A stretch of 64,000 nucleotides of DNA from Pedobacter sp. MC2016-24 (GCF_015223055.1 NZ_JADFBX010000001.1:558001-622000), one strand, 5' to 3'. Positions 26,606 through 36,427 are shown, numbered from the stretch's first letter. Notes: generated from the sequence alone by a model not told the origin. Translations and numbers: made by a program.

Positions 26606-29119
26606 ATGAAACTGGAAAACAGCAAAGGCTATAAAAAGGTAATTAAATGGCTTAAGACGAGTAAAAAGAAACCATTTAAATTTCAAACTGACGCCTGGCA
26701 GTATTATGCTGAAGGCTATAGCGGTCTGGTAAATGCGCCAACGGGTTTTGGAAAAACATTCTCTTTGTTTCTAGCTGTAGTAATTGACGAAATCAATAGG
26801 CTTGAAGCAGTACCAAAAAGCACATCAAAGAAAAAACAATCAAAAAGAAAACCCGCCGGCTTGAAGTTGATCTGGATTACGCCTTTACGCTCACTGGCAA
26901 AAGATTTAGCCCGCGCTATGCGGGAAGTTTGTCGGGAACTGGAACTAGACTGGCACATTGGGGTAAGAAATGGAGACACACCGCAAAGCGAAAAGCTAAA
27001 ACAGAAAAAACAGATGCCGGAAGTGTTGATTATCACGCCGGAAAGTATACATCTTTTGCTTGCCCAAAAAAACACCCATACCTATTTTGTTTCGTTGCAA
27101 TGTATTGTAGCAGATGAGTGGCACGAACTGCTAGGTAGTAAACGGGGTGTAATGACCGAACTCGGCATTTCAAGAATAAAAGGCCTGCTAGCCGAAAGGC
27201 ATCCGGAAAGGTTACTCCGGATATGGGGGATATCAGCCACCGTTGGCAATATGGAGCAGGCGATGGAGGTATTGGTACCCTACCCCAACTTGCTAAAAAC
27301 CATTATCAAGGCAGACATTGAAAAGAAGATTGATATCAGATCTGTCTTACCAGATCATATCGACATGTTGCCATGGGCAGGACATCTGGGTCATAAACTG
27401 GCGCACAAACTGTTGCCGATCATTTATAAAAGTAAAACAACACTCATATTTACCAATACCCGAGGACAGGCCGAACTTTGGTATCAGACTTTACTGGCTT
27501 TAGATGAGAACCTGGCTGGCTTACTGGCGATACATCACGGATCAATCGACCATGAACTTCGCAACTGGATTGAAGATGCATTACATTCCGGCACCTTAAA
27601 GGCGGTTATTAGCACCTCTTCTCTCGATCTTGGGGTAGATTTTAAGCCGGTAGATACGGTTGTGCAAATCGGATCGCCTAAAGGCGTAGCCCGTTTTCTG
27701 CAAAGAGCCGGCCGAAGTGGCCACTCCCCTTACGAAACTTCTGTTATTTACTTTTTGCCAACCCATGCCCTGGAATTGGTTGAAGCAGCTGCGATTAAAG
27801 AAGCTGCAAAAACTCAGAATATTGAAAGCCGGGAGCCTGTAGTCATGGCTTTTGATGTGTTGATCCAATACCTGGTTACACTTGCCGTGGGCGATGGATT
27901 TGACGACACGAAGTTATTTTTTGAAGTTAAGCAGACACATGCCTTTACAGAACTACTTCCCCAGGAATGGAAATGGATCATGCAATTTATCACAACAGGT
28001 GGAGACAGTTTAACTGCTTATGACGAGTTTAGCAAGGTAAATCTGGTTGAGGGGCTATGGAAAGTGGAGAGTAGACAAATGGCTATGCGGCACAGACTCC
28101 ACATAGGAACCATTGTAAGCGACCCGATGCTTAAGGTAAAGTTTATTACTGGTGGCTATATCGGAATGGTTGAGGAATCATTTATATCGAGAATGAAGAT
28201 TGGAAGTAGCTTTACACTTGCCGGAAGGGTGCTGGATTTTGTGATGGTTAAAGAAATGACGGTACTGGTGCGAAAAAGCAAGTTAAAACGGGCCATCACA
28301 CCGAGCTGGATGGGTGGACGCATGTCATTAACAGCCAATTTGGGTTCTATATTGCGGAAAAAATATAATGAAACACTAGATAAATCGCATCAGGACATTG
28401 AACTTGATTTCATTTACCCGCTTTTTGAAAGGCAGGCCAAGATTTCGCACGTACCTAAGGACGACGAATTTCTGATTGAAATGATCGATACTAAAGACGG
28501 CTACCATTTGTTTGCCTACCCCTTTGAAGGGCGACAGGTACATGAAATTATGGCCGCATTAATTGCTTATCGCCTTGGAAAAATAAAACCCATGAGTTTT
28601 TCCATTGCTATGAACGATTACGGATTTGAGCTATTGAGCGAACAGGTCATCCCCTTGGATGAAAATGAGGTAAAAACATTGTTTAATCCAGCTGCTTTAA
28701 GCGAAGACATTGTAGCGAGCATCAATGCTACGGAAATGGCCAGGCGTAAATTCAGGGATATCGCCTGTATTTCGGGATTGGTATTTCAGGGTTTCCCTGG
28801 AAAATATATTGCCAATAAACATTTGCAATCTTCTGCCGCCTTATTTTTCAATGTATTTAGTGACTACGATAAATACAACCTATTATTGCGGCAAGCTTAT
28901 GACGAAGCTTTTTACCAGCAAATTGAAGAACCCAGACTGGCAGCAGCATTGCATCGGATTCAGTCAAGCAAAATTGTCATGGTGAAATCAGACCGCTATA
29001 CCCCCCTTTGCTTTCCAATTAAAGTGGACAGCTTAAGGGAAAATATGAGCTCTGAAGAACTCAGCCAGAGGATTGAAAGAATGACTGCAGAAGCAGAGAA
29101 AAAAAATAACAAGAAATGA
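26606..29119 (+). CDS. Ligase-associated DEXH-box helicase (Lhr-like)
   Basis: An 837-residue superfamily-2 helicase. The ATG at 26606 is preferred over a TTG two codons upstream. Walker A is APTGFGKT (residues 44-51, Lys50), the Walker B box is ADEWHE (DEXH), and motif VI is QRAGRSGH. A winged-helix/DSR-like C-terminal half (about 400-837) is of the Lhr type. It probably remodels or unwinds damaged DNA to give access to the nuclease and ligase coded beside it. It overlaps pdeM by 4 bases (ATGA). It is much shorter than Lhr of actinobacteria and gammaproteobacteria (about 1500 residues), as expected for the cassette version. Confidence 0.94.
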   Translation: MKLENSKGYKKVIKWLKTSKKKPFKFQTDAWQYYAEGYSGLVNAPTGFGKTFSLFLAVVIDEINRLEAVPKSTSKKKQSKRKPAGLKLIWITPLRSLAKDLARAMREVCRELELDWHIGVRNGDTPQSEKLKQKKQMPEVLIITPESIHLLLAQKNTHTYFVSLQCIVADEWHELLGSKRGVMTELGISRIKGLLAERHPERLLRIWGISATVGNMEQAMEVLVPYPNLLKTIIKADIEKKIDIRSVLPDHIDMLPWAGHLGHKLAHKLLPIIYKSKTTLIFTNTRGQAELWYQTLLALDENLAGLLAIHHGSIDHELRNWIEDALHSGTLKAVISTSSLDLGVDFKPVDTVVQIGSPKGVARFLQRAGRSGHSPYETSVIYFLPTHALELVEAAAIKEAAKTQNIESREPVVMAFDVLIQYLVTLAVGDGFDDTKLFFEVKQTHAFTELLPQEWKWIMQFITTGGDSLTAYDEFSKVNLVEGLWKVESRQMAMRHRLHIGTIVSDPMLKVKFITGGYIGMVEESFISRMKIGSSFTLAGRVLDFVMVKEMTVLVRKSKLKRAITPSWMGGRMSLTANLGSILRKKYNETLDKSHQDIELDFIYPLFERQAKISHVPKDDEFLIEMIDTKDGYHLFAYPFEGRQVHEIMAALIAYRLGKIKPMSFSIAMNDYGFELLSEQVIPLDENEVKTLFNPAALSEDIVASINATEMARRKFRDIACISGLVFQGFPGKYIANKHLQSSAALFFNVFSDYDKYNLLLRQAYDEAFYQQIEEPRLAAALHRIQSSKIVMVKSDRYTPLCFPIKVDSLRENMSSEELSQRIERMTAEAEKKNNKK

Positions 29120-29751
29120 TAGTGAATTGCAGGGCAGAGGAGCTCATCTTAAGTAAAGAGCGGGCAATATATTGGAAAAGTAAAGCATTATTAATGATCA
29201 GCGACATGCATATTGGGAAATCTGCTCATTTTAGAAAAAACGGTATTCCAGTTCCCGCTAATGTGGGCTTAACCGATTTACAGCGTTTAACTGCGTTAAT
29301 GCAGGAATTTAAGCCGAAAACGCTCCTTGTTACCGGAGATATGTTTCACAACAACATCAACAGTGATGCAAATGCTTTTCTGGAATGGCGATCTGTATAC
29401 CCTGATCTTGGAGTAATTTTAGTTAAAGGAAATCATGATGATCTGAAAAAAGAAGATTATGAAGCATTGGGCATCGAAGTGTACACCAAAGAACTCTTAA
29501 TTGCTCCTTTCAGGTTTATCCACGACAAGCCAAAAAACACTGATGCTTATTATAACATATGCGGACACATACACCCTGGGGTTGTGCTTTACGGCAAGGC
29601 CAGGCAGCGGCTCAAATTTCCATGTTTTTATTTCGGTTCAGACTGCGCCATTATGCCTGCTTTTAGTGTATTTACCGGATTAAAAATACTACAGCCTGGC
29701 GATGGCGGCCAATTTTATGCAATCACCCCCGATCGGGTAGTACAGATTTAA
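29116..29751 (+). CDS. pdeM: Ligase-associated metallophosphoesterase PdeM
   Basis: A 211-residue calcineurin-like phosphoesterase. Metal-binding motifs in order: SDMHIGK (about residues 31-37), TGDMFHNN (about 74-81), KGNHDD (about 104-109) and CGHIHPG (about 152-158). Its position as fourth gene, overlapping the helicase stop by 4 bases, identifies it as PdeM of the ligase-associated DNA damage response cassette; it is taken to act as a nuclease or DNA 3'-phosphate-processing enzyme. The convergent bioA gene ends 17 bp away without a visible terminator. Confidence 0.92.
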   Translation: MIVNCRAEELILSKERAIYWKSKALLMISDMHIGKSAHFRKNGIPVPANVGLTDLQRLTALMQEFKPKTLLVTGDMFHNNINSDANAFLEWRSVYPDLGVILVKGNHDDLKKEDYEALGIEVYTKELLIAPFRFIHDKPKNTDAYYNICGHIHPGVVLYGKARQRLKFPCFYFGSDCAIMPAFSVFTGLKILQPGDGGQFYAITPDRVVQI

Positions 29752-29768
29752 TTTCATTAATTCCAGAA

Positions 29769-31037
29769 TTAGATGTCTTTTAACGCTCGCTCGATTGTTT
29801 GATAAGTATATTCCAGGTCTTCATTACTGATCACATATGGTGCAAGGATATAGAGAACATTACCCAATGGTCGCAGTAGAATACCACGGTCAATAAAGTA
29901 TTGATACAATTGGTTACGCAGACCGCTAAAATAAGAGGTGTCATTACCTGTTTCCCATTCCAGCGCCAATATGGTACCTGTCTGACGAATTGCTTTCACC
30001 TTAGGATGGCCAGTGATCTTCATTGCAAATTGAGCGTGGCTCGCACTTACCCTTTTGATATTAGCCATCGTTTCCGGGGCAAGCAGTAAATCCAGACTGG
30101 CTAAAGATGCAGCACAGGCAATTGGATTGGCAGTATAAGAATGGCCATGATAAAGGGTTTTAAGTTTGTCCTCACTTAAAAAGGCATCAAATACTTTGCT
30201 GTTGCAGGTGGTGATGCCCATAGGCATAGTACCTCCAGTTAACCCCTTAGACAAGCAAAAGATATCGGGCTTTGTGTTTAGCGCTTCACAGGAAAAATAA
30301 TTACCAGTCCGACCAAAACCAGTCATGACCTCATCAGCAATGGTCAGGATACCGTGCTGCTGGCAAGTGGCAATCAGCTCATCGAGGTATTGCGCTTCGT
30401 ACATGAGCATACCTGCAGTACCCAATACCAAGGGCTCAAAAATGAAACATGCGACTTCGTTTGAAAGGTAATTGATTTTAGATTTGAGCTGTGAAATATT
30501 CTGTGCTGTTGGCAGATCAATAAACTCTACGTCAAATAGTAAACTGCTAAACGCGTTGGTGAATATACTGCGACCACTCACAGACATGGCTCCAAAGGTG
30601 TCACCATGATAAGCTTCTTTAAAAGCAATGATTTTAGTACGTGGCTGTTTACTGGTGTTGACCCAATACTGGAGACACATTTTTAAGGCAACTTCTACTG
30701 CAGTCGAACCGTTATCGGAATAAAAAACCCGCTTCTGATCACCTGGAAGTAATGGCAGTAAGCGTTCAGCCAATTGCACAGCAGGTTCATGTGTAAAGCC
30801 AGCAAAAATCACATGCTCCAGCGTATTCAATTGCTCAGAAACTTTGGCTGCTATATACGGATGTGCATGGCCGTGAATATTTACCCACCAGCTTGATACA
30901 GCGTCTATGTATCTTTTTTCGTTTTCATCAAACAGATACACCCCTTCTCCCCTAACTATAGGGATATGTGGCAACGGGTTTTTCATTTGGGTAAAGGGAT
31001 GCCAGATCACTTTTGCATCGCGTTCAGCTAAATTCAT
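29769..31037 (-). CDS. bioA: Adenosylmethionine-8-amino-7-oxononanoate aminotransferase
   Basis: A 422-residue class-III PLP aminotransferase that uses SAM to convert KAPA into DAPA in biotin synthesis. Specific features are the N-terminal IWHPFTQMK, the SSWWVNIHGH loop that recognises SAM/KAPA, DEVMTGFGRTG, and the PLP-binding lysine in LSKGLTGG. Other biotin genes are not in the window. It is the third gene of a minus-strand operon with CDF transporter and NUDIX genes; its start overlaps the NUDIX stop by 4 bases (ATGA). Confidence 0.95.
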   Translation of the reverse strand: MNLAERDAKVIWHPFTQMKNPLPHIPIVRGEGVYLFDENEKRYIDAVSSWWVNIHGHAHPYIAAKVSEQLNTLEHVIFAGFTHEPAVQLAERLLPLLPGDQKRVFYSDNGSTAVEVALKMCLQYWVNTSKQPRTKIIAFKEAYHGDTFGAMSVSGRSIFTNAFSSLLFDVEFIDLPTAQNISQLKSKINYLSNEVACFIFEPLVLGTAGMLMYEAQYLDELIATCQQHGILTIADEVMTGFGRTGNYFSCEALNTKPDIFCLSKGLTGGTMPMGITTCNSKVFDAFLSEDKLKTLYHGHSYTANPIACAASLASLDLLLAPETMANIKRVSASHAQFAMKITGHPKVKAIRQTGTILALEWETGNDTSYFSGLRNQLYQYFIDRGILLRPLGNVLYILAPYVISNEDLEYTYQTIERALKDI

Positions 31038-31474
31038 AAGTCAATTTGTTTCAACAACAGTTCCACTACAGTCTGGTCGGTTTTAAAGGTAACATCTTCG
31101 GTCTTTAAATCTTTCAAGTTGATCCACCTGAAAGACTGCAGGCTATCAGCGTCGAAATCGAAGGCTTTTGTTTTGAAGCTCAATAAGAGCGGATGTCTTT
31201 CACGTACAAAGTAATAGATGCTCAGGATCTGGCTGTCGTTAAATGAAGATTTTTCATAGAAATCAGTTGTATAAAAATGCTCCAGCACCTCTATTTCTGC
31301 AGCACATTCTTCCATAAATTCACGTTTCAGTGCATCGGCAAGGCCTTCGCCCAATTCCAATCCACCTCCTGGAAATTTACTGAAGATTCTTCCACCAGAT
31401 TGTTCATCGCTGACCAGGACCTGGTTATCCGCATTGATCAGGATGCCATATACTCTTACATTAAAATAGCTCAT
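31034..31474 (-). CDS. NUDIX hydrolase
   Basis: A 146-residue NUDIX-fold hydrolase. The NUDIX box runs from GGGLELGEGLADALKREF to MEECAAEIE (about residues 37-62), with the essential REx2EE-type core preserved as REFMEE. Such enzymes cleave nucleoside diphosphates linked to another moiety; the substrate cannot be told. The gene overlaps both neighbours (1 base with the CDF gene, 4 bases with bioA), so the three are almost surely co-transcribed. Confidence 0.9.
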   Translation of the reverse strand: MSYFNVRVYGILINADNQVLVSDEQSGGRIFSKFPGGGLELGEGLADALKREFMEECAAEIEVLEHFYTTDFYEKSSFNDSQILSIYYFVRERHPLLLSFKTKAFDFDADSLQSFRWINLKDLKTEDVTFKTDQTVVELLLKQIDL

Positions 31475-32472
31475 TATTGGTCAAAGTGTTTTTGGTTTTT
31501 AGTTGCATTTTCAACAGTCCATTCAATTTCTGCTCGAAATGGCTCCTGCCGCACCGGACAGTCATCCACCCTGCAATAGTTACAACATGCAGGTAAGCAA
31601 GGATCAGCGTGGACAAATAATTCTGTTTTATGATGTGCATTACCATTGATTAAATGATCAATGGCGGAAATTTCTTTGTGTACACGGCTTAAGTCAAAAT
31701 AATAAGGCAGGGTAATGTGGCAATCGATGTGTAAATCTGCACCATACTGTTGCGCACGTAGGTTATGCACGTCAATCCATGGTTCTTGTCGGTTCTCCTG
31801 TAAAATGGCAATGATGTCTTTAACCAATCCAACATTACTTTCGTCCATCAGTCCACCAACCGACTTACGGGTTAATTTATATCCATTGTATAGAATATAT
31901 AACCCAAGCAAGATTGAAATGACACTATCCAACCAGAAAATCCCAGTTAATTTAATCAGTACTACGCCCACAACAAGTCCCGCGCTGGTCACTGCATCGG
32001 TTAGCAAGTGCTTTCCATCCGCTTCCAAAGTAATTGACCTGTACTTTTTACCCGTATTGATCAGGTGATATCCTACCCATAAGTTTACCAGACCCGTAAC
32101 GCCAATAATGGTTGCGCCCTCAAACAGCTGGGTTATTGCTTTCGGATAAATCAGGTCATAACCTGATTTGAAAATGATCATTACTCCCGCAATTGCGATT
32201 AACGTACCTTCGAAAAAAGCAGAAAAAAATTCGACTTTGCCATGTCCGTACGGATGATTTTCATCCTTGGGTAAAGTGGTGAGATAAATACTGTAAAATG
32301 CAAAGCTACTGGCCAGTACATTAACGATACTCTCTGCAGCATCGGTCAGGATCGCATTGGAATGTGTGATCAAGTAAGCAATAAATTTGGCCAGCATCAA
32401 CACAATGCTTATGCACAATGCGAGTACGATGGCTTTTCTTTGAGGTTGCAAATTGCTGAGTTTAGCATCCAA
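31474..32472 (-). CDS. Cation diffusion facilitator transporter with Cys-rich tail
   Basis: A 332-residue CDF metal/proton antiporter with six predicted helices within residues 15-210 and a cytoplasmic C-terminal domain. The transport-site motifs are TDAAES in helix 2 and LTDAVTSAG in helix 5; the family motif NHPYGHGKVEFF is also present. The tail (about 288-332) carries five cysteines in the order C-x3-CC-x2-C-x4-C followed by PVR, resembling a metal-binding or redox motif. The only in-frame start after the upstream stop is a TTG at 32472; the ATG codons at 32480 and 32468 are in another frame. Zn2+, Fe2+ or Mn2+ export are all possible. Confidence 0.9.
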   Translation of the reverse strand: MDAKLSNLQPQRKAIVLALCISIVLMLAKFIAYLITHSNAILTDAAESIVNVLASSFAFYSIYLTTLPKDENHPYGHGKVEFFSAFFEGTLIAIAGVMIIFKSGYDLIYPKAITQLFEGATIIGVTGLVNLWVGYHLINTGKKYRSITLEADGKHLLTDAVTSAGLVVGVVLIKLTGIFWLDSVISILLGLYILYNGYKLTRKSVGGLMDESNVGLVKDIIAILQENRQEPWIDVHNLRAQQYGADLHIDCHITLPYYFDLSRVHKEISAIDHLINGNAHHKTELFVHADPCLPACCNYCRVDDCPVRQEPFRAEIEWTVENATKNQKHFDQ

Positions 32473-32539
32473 AAATACATTTTAACCTTCAAATTCTATT
32501 AAAAAGTATTTTTTTTAGTTTATAATTCGGTTAGGTTTT

Positions 32540-32547
32540 TATATTTG
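32540..32547 (+). promoter_or_regulatory. -7 box upstream of the aminotransferase gene
   Basis: TATATTTG is an exact TAnnTTTG element, ending 39 bases before the ATG at 32587. It lies inside the longest open frame of that gene, which supports the downstream start. No clear -33 TTG is seen. Confidence 0.55.
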
Positions 32548-32586
32548 CTAGTTCACAAAATAATATTTGCTTGCGCAACAATAACT

Positions 32587-33780
32587 ATGACATTTTTATC
32601 AAAAAGAATCAACAACCTATCTGAGTCGCAAACCATTAAAATGGCGAAGTTAGGAAGAGAACTATCTGCAAAAGGGATAGACGTTATCAATTTGAGCTTT
32701 GGAGAGCCAGACTTTTTCACACCAGATGATGTAAAGGAAGCTGCAAAGAAGGCAATTGACGAGAATTACTCTTACTACACCCCTGTTTCGGGTTACCCGG
32801 ACCTGCGTAAAGCAGTTGCTGACAAGCTTTTGAGAGAAAATGGACTGAGCTATGGTTTTGACCAGATCGTAGTTTCAACAGGCGCAAAGCAATCCCTGGC
32901 CAATGCTGTCATGTGCCTGGTTGATCCTGGAGAAGAAGTGATCGTACCAACACCATACTGGGTATCTTATTCAGAAATGATTAAACTTGCTGAAGGTGAG
33001 ACGGTTTTTATCAATGCTACTGTCGAAAACAACTTTAAAATTACCGGAGCACAATTAGAAGCCGCGATAACGCCTAAAACCAAATTGTTCATGTTCTCTT
33101 CTCCTTGTAACCCAACTGGTTCAGTATATAGTAAGGACGAACTTGCAGACCTTGTTGCTGTTTTCGAAAAACATCCGAACATCTATATCATTTCTGATGA
33201 GATTTATGAGCATATCAATTTTGTGGGGAAACATGCCTCCATTGCCGAATTTGATACTGTTAAAGATCGCGTAATTGTAATCAATGGATTTTCTAAATCT
33301 TATGCCATGACCGGATGGCGCGTAGGCTATATGGCGGCCAATAAAGAAATTGCCAATGCTTGCGATAAATTACAAGGTCAGATTACCTCTGGTACTTCTT
33401 CTATTTCGCAAAGGGCTGCTTTAGGCGCTTATTTGGGTGGTCTGGAATCTGTGAACGCTATGGTTGATGAATTCAGAAAACGTAGAGACATTGTTTATGC
33501 TTTACTGAAAGAGATTCCGGGTGTGAATGTAAATCTACCAGATGGTGCCTTTTATTTCTTCCCTGAAATCAAAGCTTATTTCGGCAAAAAAGATGGCGAT
33601 ACGACGATCAATACTGCAGAAGACCTGAGCTTATACCTCTTAAACGAAGCTCATGTATCAACAGTAACTGGTGAAGCCTTCGGTAACGAAGACTGTATAC
33701 GTATTTCTTATGCTGCGTCTGAGGAACAACTAAGAAAAGCTGTAAGCAGAATTAAAGAAGCTTTGGCTAAATTAAAATAA
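32587..33780 (+). CDS. Class I PLP-dependent aminotransferase (aspartate aminotransferase type)
   Basis: A 397-residue aminotransferase. The start at 32587 (MTFLSKRINNLSESQTIKM) is the usual one; 14 extra codons are open upstream but contain the promoter box. Motifs: NLSFGEPDF near residues 36-44, YYTPVSGYPDLR, SSPCNPTGSVY, SDEIYEHI, and the PLP lysine in NGFSKSYAMTGWRVGY. Members of this Ib subgroup transaminate aspartate and often prephenate. It stands alone, with its own promoter and a strong terminator. Confidence 0.93.
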   Translation: MTFLSKRINNLSESQTIKMAKLGRELSAKGIDVINLSFGEPDFFTPDDVKEAAKKAIDENYSYYTPVSGYPDLRKAVADKLLRENGLSYGFDQIVVSTGAKQSLANAVMCLVDPGEEVIVPTPYWVSYSEMIKLAEGETVFINATVENNFKITGAQLEAAITPKTKLFMFSSPCNPTGSVYSKDELADLVAVFEKHPNIYIISDEIYEHINFVGKHASIAEFDTVKDRVIVINGFSKSYAMTGWRVGYMAANKEIANACDKLQGQITSGTSSISQRAALGAYLGGLESVNAMVDEFRKRRDIVYALLKEIPGVNVNLPDGAFYFFPEIKAYFGKKDGDTTINTAEDLSLYLLNEAHVSTVTGEAFGNEDCIRISYAASEEQLRKAVSRIKEALAKLK

Positions 33781-33794
33781 ACTAAAAGGAACAT

Positions 33795-33841
33795 AAAAAG
33801 GAGCGCTTTTATCATTTAACTTGATAAAGGCGCTCCTTTTT
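33795..33841. terminator. Strong bidirectional terminator
   Basis: A 12-bp perfect outer stem (33795-33806 with 33830-33841) continues through a wobble pair into a 7-bp inner stem (33808-33814 with 33822-33828), leaving a 7-base loop. T-runs follow on both strands. It ends the aminotransferase gene and can also serve the convergent ABC permease gene, whose stop is at 33966. Confidence 0.92.
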
Positions 33842-33965
33842 ATATATCTAACATTTTATAGCGAGTTTATACCGATCCTTAATTCTAAAAATAGGGTATG
33901 CAAGGAGAAAGCCTCAGATGATTTGCTGCCCCATTCTGGAAGCCTAATGTTCAGCTGTCGAGTTA

Positions 33966-35207
33966 TTACGAGCGAATCGCTTCGACAGGATCCAGTCTCG
34001 ATGCTGAATATGCCGGCCAGAAACCGGATATCGTTCCAATGGCAAATGAAACCCCAACGCCAAGTATGATGTTATTCAAGAAAAGCACCATTGTAAAACC
34101 CATTGCCCCTACAATCAGGGTGATGAGGTAGACGAGTAATATCCCAAAACCGCCCCCAAGTAAACAAAGTGCCACAGCCTCAAATAAGAACTGAAGCAAA
34201 ATGAAATAATTTTTGGCGCCTAACGATTTTTGGATTCCAATGATATTCGTTCGTTCCTTTACCGAAACAAACATAATATTAGCTATTCCAAAGCCCCCAA
34301 CTAGAATAGAAAAACCACCAATAACCCAACCGGCAATGTTTACTACACCAAACATAACATCCAGCTGATTGGAAGCGATCGTACTTTTATTTAAAGCAAA
34401 ATCATCCTCCACTCCTGGCCTGAGTTTTCTGATGGAGCGCATGGCTCCCCTGATTTCACTTTCGATCTCGTCCAATGCCACGTTTTCACGTCCCCTTACG
34501 GTAATAGTTGGATCGTACATTTCGTTTTCAATGTCGAATAAACTTTTAGCGAAATTCAGCGGAATAAGTATGTTTTTATCCTGTGACATGCCCAGCATAT
34601 CCTCTCCTTCTTTCTTAAACACACCCACTACTGTTAAACGACGCCCCATCACAATGATCTTTTTACCGATCGCTGATTCACCATTAAAGAGACCGTCTGC
34701 AATTTCCGCCCCCAGTATAATGACAGGGGCGCCAGATTTACCTTCATTTTCAGTAAAGTAGCGTCCTTCCTGGAAATCGATCATCCAGGTTTTGTTAAAA
34801 TCCTGCGATGCAGCTTTTAAACCAGCACCTTCTACAGAGTTACTCCGATATTTCACTGTTCTTTCACTGGCAAAGATTTCATAAGAGATTCCCTCAACGT
34901 ATTCCAGACGCTCTTTTAGTGCATTATAATCCCTCAGACTTGGCTGCGGACGGTTCATATACTTCCACCAGGGATAATCACCGAAGCCCCCCCAAGGCCA
35001 TTTTTGTACAAAAATAGTTTTAGAGCCTAGCTTATCTATACTTTCCTGCAGCTTGCTTCTAAAAGTATCTGTGGCTGTGAATACAAAAATAATGGCAAAA
35101 ATTCCGATAGTAATTCCCAGCAGGGAAAGCAACGTTCGCAGTTTATTTTGGCGCAGTGCATCTGATGCAAACCGAAAACTTTCGCCTATTAGTCTGAAAA
35201 TAATCAT
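33966..35207 (-). CDS. MacB/FtsX-type ABC transporter permease
   Basis: A 413-residue permease: one helix near residues 22-45, a periplasmic MacB_PCD domain (about 50-240), and three C-terminal helices of the FtsX domain (about 285-400). The phrase LRTLLSLLGITIGIFAIIFVF at the N-terminus and the final AYSASRLDPVEAIR are typical. It would pump or mechanically couple a substrate (peptide, lipoprotein or macrolide-like compound) with a separate ATPase. No ATPase is adjacent; the nearest one is at 38345-39103, separated by six genes, on the same strand. Partnering of the two is only a possibility. Confidence 0.9.
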   Translation of the reverse strand: MIIFRLIGESFRFASDALRQNKLRTLLSLLGITIGIFAIIFVFTATDTFRSKLQESIDKLGSKTIFVQKWPWGGFGDYPWWKYMNRPQPSLRDYNALKERLEYVEGISYEIFASERTVKYRSNSVEGAGLKAASQDFNKTWMIDFQEGRYFTENEGKSGAPVIILGAEIADGLFNGESAIGKKIIVMGRRLTVVGVFKKEGEDMLGMSQDKNILIPLNFAKSLFDIENEMYDPTITVRGRENVALDEIESEIRGAMRSIRKLRPGVEDDFALNKSTIASNQLDVMFGVVNIAGWVIGGFSILVGGFGIANIMFVSVKERTNIIGIQKSLGAKNYFILLQFLFEAVALCLLGGGFGILLVYLITLIVGAMGFTMVLFLNNIILGVGVSFAIGTISGFWPAYSASRLDPVEAIRS

Positions 35208-35323
35208 AATTGAACTTTAGATCAAAAATAGCTAAAAACGTTACAGTTGGAATTCATATAAATGAAATTAAAGTCTTTATCTTCCTAAAAAAGAAATATA
35301 TACTATATAAAGATTATATTTTG

Positions 35324-35331
35324 TAAATTTG
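35324..35331 (+). promoter_or_regulatory. -7 box of queA
   Basis: TAAATTTG matches TAnnTTTG exactly and ends 26 bases before the queA ATG at 35358. No obvious -33 TTG is present at the right spacing. Confidence 0.55.
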
Positions 35332-35357
35332 CGCCCTTAATTATCACATCAAAACAT

Positions 35358-36407
35358 ATGAAGTTATCTCAATTTAAGTTTAATTTACCGGAATCGCTGG
35401 TTGCCAATACTCCTTCAGATCAAAGAGACGAAGCCCGTTTAATGGTTTTACATAAGGATAGCGGTAAAATTGAACATAAAATATTTAAAGATGTTTTAGA
35501 TTATTTCGATGACAAGGATGTTATGATCTTAAACAACACTAAAGTTTTCCCTGCCCGTTTATATGGAAATAAAGAGAAGACTGGTGCAACGATTGAAGTA
35601 TTTCTATTAAGAGAGCTGAATAAAGAATTACGTTTATGGGATGTTCTTGTAGATCCAGCCCGTAAAATCCGCGTTGGAAACAAATTATATTTCGGCGATG
35701 ACGATTTATTGGTTGCTGAAGTTGTAGACAATACGACATCACGCGGACGTACCATCCGTTTCCTTTTCGACGGAACAGACGAAGAATTTAGAAAGAATAT
35801 AGAAATATTAGGGGAAACACCTCTTCCTAAATACATCAAACGTAAAGCTACTGCTCAGGATAAAGAGCGTTACCAGACTATTTTTGCCAAACATGAAGGC
35901 GCAGTAGCTGCTCCTACAGCTGGTTTGCACTTTAGCCGGGAGTTGATGAAAAGACTGGAACTGAAAGGCATAGATTTCGCAGAAGTGACATTACACGTTG
36001 GATTGGGTACTTTCAGATCTGTAGAAGTAGAAGATTTAACCAAACACAAAATGGATTCAGAACAATTCATCATTGAACAAAAAGATGCTGACATTGTAAA
36101 TAAAGCCTTAGAAAACAAAAGGAAAATCTGTGCAGTTGGTACCACTTCCATGCGTGCGATTGAATCTGCGGTTTCCTCGGCTAAAACACTGAAGGCAGCA
36201 AACGATTGGACCAGTAAGTTTATCTTCCCTCCATATGAGTTTAGCATAGCCAACTCAATGATTACCAATTTTCATACTCCAGAATCTACTTTATTGATGA
36301 TGGTAAGCGCTTTTGGTGGTTATGAATATGTAAGACATGCTTATGATGTGGCTTTAAAAGAAAAATATCGTTTCTATAGCTATGGTGATGCCATGCTGAT
36401 CATCTAA
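35358..36407 (+). CDS. queA: tRNA preQ1(34) S-adenosylmethionine ribosyltransferase-isomerase
   Basis: A 349-residue cytoplasmic enzyme of queuosine biosynthesis that transfers the ribosyl part of SAM onto preQ1 in tRNA. Motifs of the family are clear: [19 protein letters not shown] at the start, [36 protein letters not shown], and [18 protein letters not shown] at the end. Length is standard for the family. A hairpin 20 bp after the stop ends its transcript just before ispD. Confidence 0.97.
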   Translation: MKLSQFKFNLPESLVANTPSDQRDEARLMVLHKDSGKIEHKIFKDVLDYFDDKDVMILNNTKVFPARLYGNKEKTGATIEVFLLRELNKELRLWDVLVDPARKIRVGNKLYFGDDDLLVAEVVDNTTSRGRTIRFLFDGTDEEFRKNIEILGETPLPKYIKRKATAQDKERYQTIFAKHEGAVAAPTAGLHFSRELMKRLELKGIDFAEVTLHVGLGTFRSVEVEDLTKHKMDSEQFIIEQKDADIVNKALENKRKICAVGTTSMRAIESAVSSAKTLKAANDWTSKFIFPPYEFSIANSMITNFHTPESTLLMMVSAFGGYEYVRHAYDVALKEKYRFYSYGDAMLII

Positions 36408-36427
36408 TCACATCTTTTAATTATTTG

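Noticed and set aside
33821..34069. 82-codon plus-strand frame after the aminotransferase
   Set aside because: It begins inside the terminator loop and continues antisense into the permease gene.
34369..34761. 130-codon plus-strand frame within the ABC permease
   Set aside because: Antisense shadow; the permease family assignment on the minus strand is clear.
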